DNA of 64,000 nt from DAITBA01 sp036824005 (GTDB taxonomy: Bacteria > Pseudomonadota > Gammaproteobacteria > Burkholderiales > Rhodocyclaceae): assembly GCA_036824005.1 (NCBI GenBank), contig DAITBA010000007.1:62001-126000 (forward strand). Reading direction: 5' to 3'. Within the stretch, counting starts at the first letter, position 1. Each line of letters starts with the position of its first letter. Of this stretch, positions 50,650-59,419 are shown piece by piece. The notes under the pieces are model-generated. The model was not told the DNA's origin and ran no database searches. It saw only the letters and a list, made by a program, of their open reading frames with translations. A program made the position numbers and the translations under genes.

Positions 50650-52170
50650 ATGTTCATGTCCGCTGAGGAATATCGCACGTCGCTGCGCGCCTATCGCCCA
50701 AACGTGTTCGTAAATGGCCGCCGGGTCGAATCCGTAGCCGATGACCCCCAGCTCGCGCCAGGTGTCGCAGCCATCGGCCTGACCTACGAGCTTGCCTTGA
50801 AGCCCGAGTTGCACCCGATCATGCGGGCCACACAGCACACCACGGGTGCTGCGGTGCACCGCTTCTCCCATATCAACCGGAGCACAAACGACCTGCTCGA
50901 CAAGCTGGAAGCCGTTCGGCTGGTCTGCCAGGAAACCGGCTGCGCCCAGCGTTATCTCACCCAAGACGCGCTCAACGCCATCTGGCAGGCCACCTGGCGC
51001 CAGGATCAGGAGGAAGGCACTGCCTACCACCCGCGCCTGCTGGAGTATCTGCACCTGGTGCAGGAGAAAGACCTGACCTGCGGCGTGGCCATGACCGACG
51101 CCAAAGGTGACCGATCGTTGCGCCCCCACCAGCAGGCGAACCCGGACAGCCATGTTCGGATCGTCGAACGCAACGCGCGCGGCATCGTCATCTCTGGCAC
51201 CAAGGCGATCGTCACCGGCGCCCCCTACGTCCATGAGCTGCTCGTCATGCCCGGACGCAACATGAGCCGGGCAGACGCCGACTTCGCGGTTTGCTGCGCG
51301 GTGCCCGTGGATGCCCCGGGGGTAACCATCATCGCCCGACCCGCCGGACGCCCTGGCGAGGCCGCCGCCAAATTCAGCGCCCGCTACGGCCAGTCTACGG
51401 GCGTCGTGCTATTCGAGCGCGTCGCCGTGCCCTGGGAGCGCGTCTTCCTTGCCGGCGAGTGGCATCATTCCGGCCTGATTACGCACACCTATGCCACGCA
51501 TCACCGCCACACCTGCATCGCCGCGCGCGCCGGCTTCGGCGATCTGCTGATCGGCGCCGGCGCGTTGATGTGCGAGGCGAACGGGCTGGATCCCTACGGC
51601 ACGCATCATCTGCGCGACGCCATGGTGGAACTGATCAAGATAGTCGAGGGATTCTATGCCTGCGGGGTCGCCGCATCGGTGTATGGTATCGCCGACGGGT
51701 CGGGCAATGTCCAGCCCGAGCCCGTGTTCTCCAACATCGGCAAGCTGCTCCTCGCTACCCAGATCTACGATATGCACCGACTGGCGCACCAGGTATCCGG
51801 CGGGCTGGTCGTGGCCCTGCCCGGCCCGGATGAGGACCACAATCCGGACACGGCAGCGCGGCTCGCCGAGGTCCTGCGCGGACGTGCCGACATTCCGTAC
51901 GACAAGCGCATCGAAGTGGCCCGACTACTGGAAGATCTGACGGCATCCGGAACCGGCGCCTGGTACTCGGTCATCAGCCTGCACGGTGGTGGCTCTCCCG
52001 AGGCCATGAAGCAGGAGATCATGCGCACCTATCCAGTGGGCAGCAAAGTGGATCTCGTGGAACGCCTGCTCGAGCGCGGCGTACTGGCGGACGCCACGCG
52101 CAGCATCACGCGCAATCGGCAACCCGGGCGTTGCTGCGCCGCGGGATGCAGTAGCTCCGACTCGGAATAG
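50650..52170 (+). CDS. 4-hydroxybutyryl-CoA dehydratase/HpaB-like flavoprotein
   Basis: 506-residue acyl-CoA-dehydrogenase-fold flavoprotein of the HpaB group. GGAG six bases before ATG 50650 decides the start. Similarity is to 4-hydroxybutyryl-CoA dehydratase (for example GIVISGTKAIVTGAPYVHELLVMP, FGDLLIGAGALMCE, VFSNIGKLLLA). From memory that enzyme binds a [4Fe-4S] cluster through C99, C103, H292 and C299; here the aligned residues are C98, Y102, H285 and A292, so the cluster set is incomplete. Another C93 is near. The tail RCCAAGC is cysteine-rich. The product may be a different hydroxyacyl-CoA lyase or an aromatic hydroxylase oxygenase component. No reductase gene is adjacent. Confidence 0.78.
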   Translation: MFMSAEEYRTSLRAYRPNVFVNGRRVESVADDPQLAPGVAAIGLTYELALKPELHPIMRATQHTTGAAVHRFSHINRSTNDLLDKLEAVRLVCQETGCAQRYLTQDALNAIWQATWRQDQEEGTAYHPRLLEYLHLVQEKDLTCGVAMTDAKGDRSLRPHQQANPDSHVRIVERNARGIVISGTKAIVTGAPYVHELLVMPGRNMSRADADFAVCCAVPVDAPGVTIIARPAGRPGEAAAKFSARYGQSTGVVLFERVAVPWERVFLAGEWHHSGLITHTYATHHRHTCIAARAGFGDLLIGAGALMCEANGLDPYGTHHLRDAMVELIKIVEGFYACGVAASVYGIADGSGNVQPEPVFSNIGKLLLATQIYDMHRLAHQVSGGLVVALPGPDEDHNPDTAARLAEVLRGRADIPYDKRIEVARLLEDLTASGTGAWYSVISLHGGGSPEAMKQEIMRTYPVGSKVDLVERLLERGVLADATRSITRNRQPGRCCAAGCSSSDSE

Positions 52171-52495
52171 AAGATTTACAATCTCCGCTTGGTGCCGACA
52201 ACCTTTGTGGCGTAGCATTCCCATCCCTCGGCCGCTGTGCTAGAGTGTCTCGGAGCAGAATCCTCGCCGCCGGCAGGGAGCGAGGTCACCGGCGATGGGG
52301 GCGGTTGCCTTTTGATTTATGTCAATGCGCGGCTGAGGGCCGAGCGCCATCGTAGCGACCGGCGCGAACCGATTCGAAAAGTATCAGAACATTCATAAGC
52401 GACCGGCCGACGCGGAGCAGGGCCGCAACGACCGGGCGGACAGAGCGCGCCGCCCCAACAGGGGCGCGCGTGGCGCAAGTTAACCGAGGTCAGTG
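52171..52495. other. 325-base noncoding region upstream of rpfF
   Basis: Between the flavoprotein gene and rpfF on the same strand. No gene is seen. It contains an FNR/CRP-like palindrome at 52312-52325 and, just before rpfF, CGAGG as a ribosome binding site. No convincing -35/-10 pair was found. Confidence 0.45.
52312..52325. promoter_or_regulatory. FNR/ANR/DNR-like binding site
   Basis: TTGATTTATGTCAA differs from the FNR consensus TTGAT-N4-ATCAA at one position. Proteins of this family respond to oxygen, nitric oxide or heme/redox state. Its place 170 bases before rpfF suggests oxygen-linked control, if a promoter lies shortly downstream. Confidence 0.45.
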
Positions 52496-53410
52496 ATGGG
52501 ACCCGAGTCAAACGTGTTGAAGAGGCCACGCCCACGCGCGTTGCTGCGGGCTGTCGCCGGCGGCAACTCTGGTGAAGCAAGACCGCCGCAGATTCTGCAT
52601 ACCACCTCCCTGCATTCCGAATACGTCGCCGAAGAGCGGGCCGTGTGGATGTACATGAGCCCGACCAGCCGCCCCTGCTTCACGCCCGAACTGCTCGCCG
52701 ACATCCTCGCCCAGCAAGCCGCGATCACACGCGAGCCGCAGGCCGTGGACTTCTTCGTCGTCGCCTCGGGGGTGTCCGGGATATTCAATCTCGGTGGCGA
52801 TCTCCACCTGTTCCGTACGCTGGCAGAAGCCAAGGACGAAGCGCGCCTGATGCGCTACGCCGAACACTGCATCCGCGCCGTGCATAACTGCGTAACCGGC
52901 CTGGACCGCGGCATCGTCACCATCGCGCTGGTGCAGGGCGACGCTCTCGGCGGCGGACTGGAAGCCGCCCTATCCTGCCAGATCGTCGTCGCCGAGAAGG
53001 GCGTGAAGATGGGTTTTCCCGAGATCATGTTCAACCTCTTCCCGGGCATGGGCGCCTTCAGCTTGGTGGCAAGGAAAGTCGGACCGCGCATGGCCGAGGA
53101 TCTGATCACCAGCGGCCGGGTCATGTCCTCCGAAGAGATGCACGAAATCGGACTGGTGGACTATCTCGCCGAAAAGGGCAAGGGCGACTGGGTGGCGAGA
53201 AACGTCATCAGCGACAAGTCCAACTGCCTGAACGGTTATCGCGCCTTCCAGAAGGCCAAGCTGCAATCCTACCTCAACGTCCCGTTCCGCGAGCTGCTGG
53301 ACATGACGCGCGAATGGGTCGAGGCCGCCTTCCACCTCGAGCCCCGGGACCTGAGGATTATGGAGCGGCTTGTGCGCGCCCAAAATCGGCTGGCCGCCGC
53401 GCCGCGCTGA
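52496..53410 (+). CDS. rpfF: RpfF-type DSF-family signal synthase (crotonase fold)
   Basis: 304-residue crotonase-fold protein closely resembling RpfF, which makes cis-2-unsaturated fatty acid signals (DSF family) from acyl-ACP by dehydration and thioester cleavage. Typical text is VWMYMSPTSRPCFTPELL, GIFNLGGDLHLF, VTIALVQGDALGGGLEAAL and MGFPEIMFNLFPGMGAFSL. The two catalytic glutamates are E156 and E176, spaced by 20 like E141/E161 of Xanthomonas RpfF. An N-terminal extension of about 35 residues is extra. ATG 52496 follows GAGG at a good spacing. No rpfC, rpfG or rpfR sensor gene is in the window. Confidence 0.85.
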   Translation: MGPESNVLKRPRPRALLRAVAGGNSGEARPPQILHTTSLHSEYVAEERAVWMYMSPTSRPCFTPELLADILAQQAAITREPQAVDFFVVASGVSGIFNLGGDLHLFRTLAEAKDEARLMRYAEHCIRAVHNCVTGLDRGIVTIALVQGDALGGGLEAALSCQIVVAEKGVKMGFPEIMFNLFPGMGAFSLVARKVGPRMAEDLITSGRVMSSEEMHEIGLVDYLAEKGKGDWVARNVISDKSNCLNGYRAFQKAKLQSYLNVPFRELLDMTREWVEAAFHLEPRDLRIMERLVRAQNRLAAAPR

Positions 53411-53411
53411 G

Positions 53412-53432
53412 CCGCCCGGAGGTGCCGGGCGG
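53412..53432. terminator. Hairpin between convergent rpfF and htpG
   Basis: CCGCCCGG (53412-53419) pairs with CCGGGCGG (53425-53432) around AGGTG, directly after the rpfF stop. There is no strong T run on either side, so it may be a weak bidirectional terminator. Confidence 0.4.
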
Positions 53433-53486
53433 GATTGCCGGTCTTTGCGTCGGCGCCGGGGCAACCTCGATCATGCCCGAATCGTC

Positions 53487-55421
53487 TCACGACGGCAGGA
53501 TAATGCGCGATTCGCCGCCGCTCATCTCCAGCATCAACTGATTCACCCGCTTGACGAATCCGGCAGGGTCGTCGAGTTGGCCGCCTTCGGCCAGCAGCGC
53601 CTGATCGAACAGCACCGCGCTCCAGTCGTCGAAGCGGTTCTCCTCGGATTTCAGGCGCAACACGACCGGGTGATTGGGGTTGATCTCTAGAATGGGTTTG
53701 GACACCGGCGCCTTCTGCCCGGTGGACTTAAGGATGCGTGCCAAGTTGCCGCCGATGTCGTGCTCGTCGGCGACCAGACAGGCCGGCGAATCGGTCAGCC
53801 GGTGCGTCACGCGCACTTCCTTGACCCGCTCGCCCAGACTCGTTTTCATGCGATCGAGCAGATCCTTGAGTTCGTCCGCCTGCTTCTCCTGTTCCTTCTT
53901 TTCTGCCTCGTCCTCCAGCTTGCCCAGATCGAGCCCGCCCTTAGTCACCGACTGCAGGGGCTTGCCCGAAAACTCTGTCAAATGGCCGACGACCCACTCG
54001 TCCACCCGGTCGGACATGAGCAGTACTTCGATGCCTTTCTTGCGGAAAACCTCCAGATGCGGGCTGTTCCTTGCCGCGTTGAAGGACTCGGCGGTGACAA
54101 AGTAGATCTTCTCCTGCCCCTCCTTCATGCGCGCGATGTAGTCGGCGAGGGAGACGTTCTCATCCTCAGTGTCGGCATGGGTGGAGGCGAAGCGCAGCAG
54201 GCCGGCGATCTTGTCCTTGTTGGCATAGTCCTCGCCCACACCTTCCTTGAGCACCCGGCCGAACTCCTTCCAGAAAGTCGCGTACTTCTCCTTCTCGTTT
54301 TCCGCCAGGTCTTCCAGCAGGCCGAGCAGCTTCTTGGTGCAGCCGGCGCGGATCGCCTCGATGTCCTTCGACTCCTGCAGGATCTCGCGCGAGACATTGA
54401 GCGGCAGGTCGTTGGAATCGACCACCCCACGCACGAAACGCAGGTAGATGGGCATCAACTGCTCGGCGTCATCCATGATGAATACCCGGCGCACGTAGAG
54501 CTTGATGCCGTGGCGCTGCTGGCGGTCCCACAGGTCGAAGGGTGCGTGGCTGGGAATGTAGAGCAGCTGCGTGTATTCCGTCTTGCCCTCAACCCTGCTG
54601 TGCGCCCACGCGAGCGGCGCATCGAAGTCGTGGCCGACATGCTTGTAGAACTCCTGATACTGCTCGTCGGTGACCTCGGACTTGGGCCGCGCCCACAGAG
54701 CGCTGGCCTGATTGACCGTCTCGTCCTCGTCGCTGATGACCTGATCGCCGTCCTTCCACTCCTCCTTTTTCATCAGGATGGGTTGGACGATGTGGTCGGA
54801 GTACTTGCGGACGATTTGGCGCAGTTGCCAGCCCGAGAGCAGATCGTCCTTGCCCGTCTTTTCGTCGTGGCGCAGATGCAGGATCACGTCCGTGCCGCGG
54901 GCCGCCTTGTCCACCATCTCGATAGTGAATTCGCCCCCGCCGTCGGACTCCCAACGCACGCCCTGGCCGTGCTCCAGCCCGGCGCGGCGGGTGAGCACCG
55001 TGACCTTGTCGGCGACGATGAACGAGGAGTAGAAGCCAACGCCGAACTGGCCGATGAGATGGGCGTCCTTCTGCTGATCGCCCGTGAGCTGCTGGAAAAA
55101 CTCCCGGGTACCGGACTTGGCGATGGTGCCGAGGTTCTGGATCACCTCGTCGCGGGACATGCCAATGCCGTTGTCCGACACCGTCAGCGTGCGCGCCGCC
55201 TTGTCGTAGCTGATGCGAATCTTCAGGTCCGGGTCGGACTCGAACAGACTGCTATTGTTGAGCGCCTCGAAGCGCAGCTTGTCGCAGGCGTCCGAGGCGT
55301 TGGAAATTAGCTCGCGCAGGAAGATCTCGCGGTTGCTGTACAGCGAGTGGATCATCAACTGCAGCAGTTGTTTGACTTCGGCCTGGAAGCCGAGCTTTTC
55401 AGGTGCGGACGTTGCGGTCAT
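53487..55421 (-). CDS. htpG: Molecular chaperone HtpG (Hsp90)
   Basis: 644-residue bacterial Hsp90. The N-terminal ATPase has FLRELISNASDACDKLRF, VSDNGIGMSRDEV and GQFGVGFYSSFIVAD; the middle domain has the catalytic-loop region PLNVSREILQESK, and the C-terminal dimerisation part follows. Length and order are normal. It is a cytoplasmic ATP-dependent chaperone, usually heat-shock induced. It diverges from the thiolase gene, with 125 bases between starts. Confidence 0.97.
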   Translation of the reverse strand: MTATSAPEKLGFQAEVKQLLQLMIHSLYSNREIFLRELISNASDACDKLRFEALNNSSLFESDPDLKIRISYDKAARTLTVSDNGIGMSRDEVIQNLGTIAKSGTREFFQQLTGDQQKDAHLIGQFGVGFYSSFIVADKVTVLTRRAGLEHGQGVRWESDGGGEFTIEMVDKAARGTDVILHLRHDEKTGKDDLLSGWQLRQIVRKYSDHIVQPILMKKEEWKDGDQVISDEDETVNQASALWARPKSEVTDEQYQEFYKHVGHDFDAPLAWAHSRVEGKTEYTQLLYIPSHAPFDLWDRQQRHGIKLYVRRVFIMDDAEQLMPIYLRFVRGVVDSNDLPLNVSREILQESKDIEAIRAGCTKKLLGLLEDLAENEKEKYATFWKEFGRVLKEGVGEDYANKDKIAGLLRFASTHADTEDENVSLADYIARMKEGQEKIYFVTAESFNAARNSPHLEVFRKKGIEVLLMSDRVDEWVVGHLTEFSGKPLQSVTKGGLDLGKLEDEAEKKEQEKQADELKDLLDRMKTSLGERVKEVRVTHRLTDSPACLVADEHDIGGNLARILKSTGQKAPVSKPILEINPNHPVVLRLKSEENRFDDWSAVLFDQALLAEGGQLDDPAGFVKRVNQLMLEMSGGESRIILPS

Positions 55422-55546
55422 GTTGTTTCCCCCTTGATAGACTTCGACAATATGGAGGCACGCCGGGGGATTTCAACGGGGTGCCGTTCCACCCCGGCGT
55501 ACCGCCTGCAAACCCGCGCCGGAGATTACTCAAGGGAGATAAGACA

Positions 55547-56749
55547 ATGACCAGAAACGTTTTCGTAGTCGGCATCGGCATGGTGCCCTTCGGCAAGCCG
55601 GGCAAGAGCGATAACTACGTGGCAATGGGTGCCGGCGCCCTCCGCGCCGCCCTGGACGACGCCCGGCTCGACTACACCGACGTCCAGCAGACCTACGCCG
55701 GGTACGTCTACGGCGACTCCTGCTGCGGGCAGCGCGTGGCCTACGAGGTTGGCATGACGGGCATTCCCGTGTTCAACGTCAATAGCAACTGCTCCACCGG
55801 CTCCTCCGCCCTGTTCCTGGCGCGCCAGGCCATCGACTGCGGCAGCATCGACTGCGCCCTAGTGGTCGGATTCGAGCAGATGCAGGCGGGAGCCCTGGTC
55901 GAGCATTTTCCCGACCGGCCCTCGCCGCTGTCACCGCTCGTCGACCTAGCCATCAAGCACTACGGCATCGATCCAAAGACGCCCCTGGCACTGGCCCTGT
56001 TCGCCGCCGCCGGCCAGGAATACCGCAGCCGCTACGGCATCCCAGCCGAGCGCTTCGCGCGGCTCATGGGCAGCATCGCGGTCAAGGCGCGCCGACACGC
56101 CGCGAACAACGCCAAGGCGTTGTTCCGCGACCCGGTCACGGTCGAAGACGTGGTCAGTGCGCCGATGTTCTGCGACCCCATCACGCGGCTGTGCGCCTGC
56201 CCGCCCACCTGCGGCGCTGCTGCGGCGGTGCTGGCGTCCGAGGACTACGTCCGCAGCCGCGGGCTGGATAGGCGGGTGCGCATCCGCGCCCAGGCGCTGG
56301 TCACGGACACGGCGGACACCTTCGACCCGCCCTCGGGCATGAATGCGGTTGGATACGGCATGAGCGCCCGGGCGGCGCGGCAGGTCTGCGAGCGCGCCGG
56401 AGTCGATCCGCGCGACATACCCGTGGTCGAGCTGCACGACTGCTTCACGGTGAACGAACTCATCACTTACGAAGCGCTCGGCCTGACCGGAGAAGGCACG
56501 GCGGAGGATTTCGTCGGGCGCGGCGCCAACACCTACGGCGGGCAGGTGGTCGTCAATCCCTCGGGCGGCCTGCTCGCCAAAGGCCACCCGCTGGGTGCCA
56601 CAGGGATCGCGCAATGCAACGAGTTGGTCGAGCAACTACGCGGCACGGCGGGTGCCCGGCAGGTCGCCGGCGCCCGGCTAGCTCTGGCGCACAATATTGG
56701 TCTGGGCGGCGCCTGTGTGGTGACGCTTTACGAGCAAATGCCAAGTTGA
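55547..56749 (+). CDS. SCP-x/lipid-transfer-type thiolase
   Basis: 400-residue thiolase-fold protein of the non-specific lipid-transfer/SCP-x group. The nucleophile is in FNVNSNCSTGSSALFLARQ, the later catalytic residues in VVELHDCFTVNEL and KGHPLGATGIAQCNEL. Such enzymes cleave or handle branched, aromatic or sterol side-chain 3-ketoacyl-CoAs. GGAG precedes ATG 55547; the longer frame to 55403 lies in the htpG upstream region. The neighbouring flavoprotein and RpfF also act on acyl thioesters, which suggests a local lipid-related gene group, although htpG lies between. Confidence 0.9.
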   Translation: MTRNVFVVGIGMVPFGKPGKSDNYVAMGAGALRAALDDARLDYTDVQQTYAGYVYGDSCCGQRVAYEVGMTGIPVFNVNSNCSTGSSALFLARQAIDCGSIDCALVVGFEQMQAGALVEHFPDRPSPLSPLVDLAIKHYGIDPKTPLALALFAAAGQEYRSRYGIPAERFARLMGSIAVKARRHAANNAKALFRDPVTVEDVVSAPMFCDPITRLCACPPTCGAAAAVLASEDYVRSRGLDRRVRIRAQALVTDTADTFDPPSGMNAVGYGMSARAARQVCERAGVDPRDIPVVELHDCFTVNELITYEALGLTGEGTAEDFVGRGANTYGGQVVVNPSGGLLAKGHPLGATGIAQCNELVEQLRGTAGARQVAGARLALAHNIGLGGACVVTLYEQMPS

Positions 56750-56928
56750 TGCCGGCGCGCCACGGAGCCCTGCCTGCGGGTCGGGCTCCCTGGCACTAGC
56801 GCTTGGCCCTTGTCCTTCCCGGCTGCGCGGTGCAATTCCTTGCCATTCCAAGCGATACGCGGCAGGATGGGCGGGTTGATAAGTTGCTTAGCGCCGGCAC
56901 CGCTTTGCCACGCCGCCTGGAGGTTGTC

Positions 56929-57372
56929 ATGAAACCGTCTTTCCCGATGACCACGAATGCCCTGGCGGCGCTCTCCCTTCTCGCCGCTGCGACTGCCGCC
57001 CAGGCGGAGCTGCTGTGCCCGACCTACCCGGGCACGGATGTGCGCGACCCGACGCGCCCGTGTGTGCAGGTGCGCAAGGAACGAAGCTACCGGCCGGCGC
57101 CCGGAACCGAGCTGCGCGGCTACGCCGAACCCGGCACGCACATCGAGGACTACGCGCCCCAGCCGCAGGTCCCCGGTCTGAGACGACGCTACGACCCGCG
57201 CCTGGGTACGCAAATCGATCGCACGCAGGTCTATCCCACCATTCCCGGCACCAACGCCCGCGACTACACCCAGCCCGGCACGGTCATCGAAACCGAGCGC
57301 GTCTACATCCCGCGCCAGGGCGTGAATCCGCGCACCTACCCGCGCCCGGAGTACATCATCGAGCAGGACTGA
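56929..57372 (+). CDS. Exported proline-rich repeat protein
   Basis: 147-residue secreted protein that I do not recognise. Signal peptide residues 1-23 (ATAAQA). The mature chain repeats a pattern like PGTDVRDP, PGTELRGYAEPGTHIEDY, LGTQIDR, PGTNARDYTQPGTVIE, each unit about 15-25 residues, rich in Pro, Gly, Tyr, Arg. Cysteines occur only at the start (LLCP, RPCV). GGAGG lies five bases before ATG. The end overlaps the convergent DUF2917 gene by 17 bases. A surface or matrix-type protein is possible. Confidence 0.68.
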   Translation: MKPSFPMTTNALAALSLLAAATAAQAELLCPTYPGTDVRDPTRPCVQVRKERSYRPAPGTELRGYAEPGTHIEDYAPQPQVPGLRRRYDPRLGTQIDRTQVYPTIPGTNARDYTQPGTVIETERVYIPRQGVNPRTYPRPEYIIEQD

Positions 57373-57688
57373 ATTCGGCGCCCGCTCGGGCGGCCTGCGC
57401 GCGGCTGCGCCACCTGGCCCCCATCCGGCGCCACGCCGCCCAGGCACTGTCGCGCCCCGGCCGCGACAGACCGATACAGGCATCCTCGGTAGCGTGCAGC
57501 AGCGTCAGCCCGTTGTTGTCGATGAGAAAGGATTCGCCGGCGCCGATGACGATGTCGCGCCTGTCGCCTTCCTCGGTGATCCACAGTCCGCCCTGCCGGC
57601 AGACGACACGATAGCCCTTCGCCTCCCGGACCCCAAGCGTCTGATGTCGGGTCAGAAACATTCGGGCAGCTTGCAGGTCGATTTCCAT
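57356..57688 (-). CDS. DUF2917 protein
   Basis: 110-residue DUF2917 protein, a small cupin-like domain: GYRVVCRQGGLWITEEGDRRDIVIGAGESFLIDNNGLTLLHATED. GGAG precedes ATG 57688. In betaproteobacteria such genes commonly lie divergent from a LysR regulator, as here, and are probably its target. Function unknown. Confidence 0.85.
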   Translation of the reverse strand: MEIDLQAARMFLTRHQTLGVREAKGYRVVCRQGGLWITEEGDRRDIVIGAGESFLIDNNGLTLLHATEDACIGLSRPGRDSAWAAWRRMGARWRSRAQAARAGAEFSPAR

Positions 57689-57706
57689 CGCTCGCTCCTT
57701 TTCTCA

Positions 57707-57719
57707 TGCGCAGTGCGCA
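57707..57719. promoter_or_regulatory. LysR-type operator between DUF2917 and LysR genes
   Basis: TGCGCAGTGCGCA is a T-N11-A element with perfect 6-base inverted arms, 18 bases upstream of the DUF2917 start. It fits autoregulation or control of the DUF2917 gene by the divergent LysR regulator. Confidence 0.55.
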
Positions 57720-57841
57720 GGTATCATCGGCTCCTGAATCGCTCTGCTCGTGCATTGGTTGAGCCATCTTTTCGCTTTTTCGTTTGACGCATTCTGATCG
57801 TCCGCAGTGCACGGCTCAAACGAAATTTCGGTACGCGATGC

Positions 57842-58870
57842 ATGCATTACAGGAATGCAAGAAGGCGCCTGCCCATACCCTCGCTGGATCTCCTAAAGGG
57901 ATTCGAGGCAGCAGCTCGAAATCTGAGCTTCACCCTGGCCGGGGAGGAACTGTTCCTGACCCAGTCGGCGGTGAGCCGGCAGGTCAAGGCGATCGAGGAG
58001 CAGCTCGGCGTGGCACTGTTCGAGCGTCGGCACCGCGCGTTGCTGCTCACGGAGTCCGGGCAGCTGCTCTACAAAACGACCGCCGACATCCTGCGCCAGC
58101 TCGACGAAACCACCGCGCGCCTGCGCCGGGTGAACGCGCCGCGCATGGTCAGCGTCACAACCTTTCCCGCCTTCGCGTCGCTTTGGCTGATTCCCCGCCT
58201 GGGCGATTTCCGCGGTCGGCACCCCGGCATCGACGTGCGTGTGTCCACCAGCGATCAGATCCTCGATCTCAAACGCGAGCATTTCGATATCGCGCTTCGC
58301 TACTGCGCGCCAGATGCCGCCCCGCCAGGTGCCGTCCGCCTCTTTGGCGAGGAGGTGTATCCGGTATGCCACAGAGCGCTGCTGCGGCTACGCGAGCGCC
58401 CGCTCGCGCAGCCGGAGGATCTGCGTCATCACGTGCTGCTGCAGCTTGACGAAGCGCCGACCCGTTGGCCCTGGCTCGACTGGTCCGTCTGGCTACGGGC
58501 GATGGGCGTGCCCGACCTGAAACCCGCCGGCATGCTGCGTTTCAGCCAGTCCGACCAGCTTGTCCAGGCGGCTCTGGACGGTCAAGGCGTGGCGCTGGGC
58601 CGCAGCCCGCTGGTGAAACGCCTCGTCCGTGAAGGCCGGCTCGCCGTGCCCTTCGACCGCAGCGCGGCTTCCTCGCGCGCCTACTTCCTCGTCGTCGAAG
58701 CCGGCGCCGCGCAGCGCGACGAAGTGTGCCGTTTCTGCGACTGGCTCGACGCAACGGCGCAACGGGACACTGCCGAGGAACAGCACGCCGCCGCGAAGCT
58801 GAAAGCGGCTCGCAAGCCGGTGGCCACCTCACGGTCGGCGTCGTCCAAGAGCAGACGAAAGGCGCGATGA
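57842..58870 (+). CDS. LysR-family transcriptional regulator, GcvA-like
   Basis: 342-residue LysR regulator. The winged helix-turn-helix spans about residues 12-72 (LDLLKGFEAAARNLSFTLAGEELFLTQSAVSRQVKAIEEQL), followed by a GcvA-like effector domain (TTFPAFASLWLIPRLGDFR, FDIALRYC). The C-terminal 40 residues are a Lys/Ala/Ser-rich tail that is longer than usual and may bind nucleic acid nonspecifically. Divergent from DUF2917. Start at 57842 is the first ATG; the conserved region begins about 13 residues later, so a later start is possible. Confidence 0.9.
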   Translation: MHYRNARRRLPIPSLDLLKGFEAAARNLSFTLAGEELFLTQSAVSRQVKAIEEQLGVALFERRHRALLLTESGQLLYKTTADILRQLDETTARLRRVNAPRMVSVTTFPAFASLWLIPRLGDFRGRHPGIDVRVSTSDQILDLKREHFDIALRYCAPDAAPPGAVRLFGEEVYPVCHRALLRLRERPLAQPEDLRHHVLLQLDEAPTRWPWLDWSVWLRAMGVPDLKPAGMLRFSQSDQLVQAALDGQGVALGRSPLVKRLVREGRLAVPFDRSAASSRAYFLVVEAGAAQRDEVCRFCDWLDATAQRDTAEEQHAAAKLKAARKPVATSRSASSKSRRKAR

Positions 58871-58871
58871 C

Positions 58872-59231
58872 ATGACAGAGCGGATGAAGCGAAGTGCACT
58901 GCTCGTCGCAGCGACGCTCGTCGCGCTGATATCCGGGTGCGCAGTGACCGGCGTCGGTTCGCCGCTCGCCCAGCAGGTGGGTGATCGCTCGCTGCCGACG
59001 AACGAATCCGAGCGCGCCGCTGAGTGCGACTGGCTACGCAAGTCGATGGAGCGGGAGCAGGACGCCTACGATCGGGAAACGGCATCAGTCCGCGGCGTGG
59101 TGGCGGTGCTTGCCCGCGCCCGATTGGAGGAGAACCTCACCGTCCTGTGGTCGCGCGCCACGGCTGCGCGCTGCGCCGATGACTTCCGCTACGCGCGCTG
59201 CGGATATCATCCGCTGTGCTGGCCGTATTGA
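58872..59231 (+). CDS. Small lipoprotein of unknown function
   Basis: 119-residue protein with a lipoprotein signal: hydrophobic core LLVAATLVALISGC with the acylation cysteine at residue 23. The mature chain has helices (ERAAECDWLRKSMEREQDAYDRE) and three further cysteines near the end (RCADDFRYARCGYHPLCWPY). Starts one base after the LysR stop, so it is probably cotranscribed. No family recognised. Confidence 0.65.
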   Translation: MTERMKRSALLVAATLVALISGCAVTGVGSPLAQQVGDRSLPTNESERAAECDWLRKSMEREQDAYDRETASVRGVVAVLARARLEENLTVLWSRATAARCADDFRYARCGYHPLCWPY

Positions 59232-59361
59232 TGCGACGGAACGCGCGGCTCGCCACAACTGCGCCAGTGCCCGCCCACGTTTTCGGACCTTACGAAGAGC
59301 GCAGACGTTCGTCGCCATTACAGCAAAAACACCGCGGCGGACTTTGAGCAGCCGCCCCCGA

Positions 59362-59390
59362 TTGGGGGACGACGCCGCAGAGGATACAAT
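59362..59390 (+). promoter_or_regulatory. Candidate sigma-70 promoter of the radical SAM gene
   Basis: TTGGGG (59362-59367) and TACAAT (59385-59390) are 17 bases apart, 30 bases upstream of the ATG at 59420. Confidence 0.5.
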
Positions 59391-59419
59391 TCCGGACGTT
59401 TGCTCGCTCCGTCCCGCCC

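Noticed and set aside
53760..55310. 516-codon plus-strand frame over htpG
   Set aside because: Shadow of htpG; leucine/valine-rich translation without motifs.
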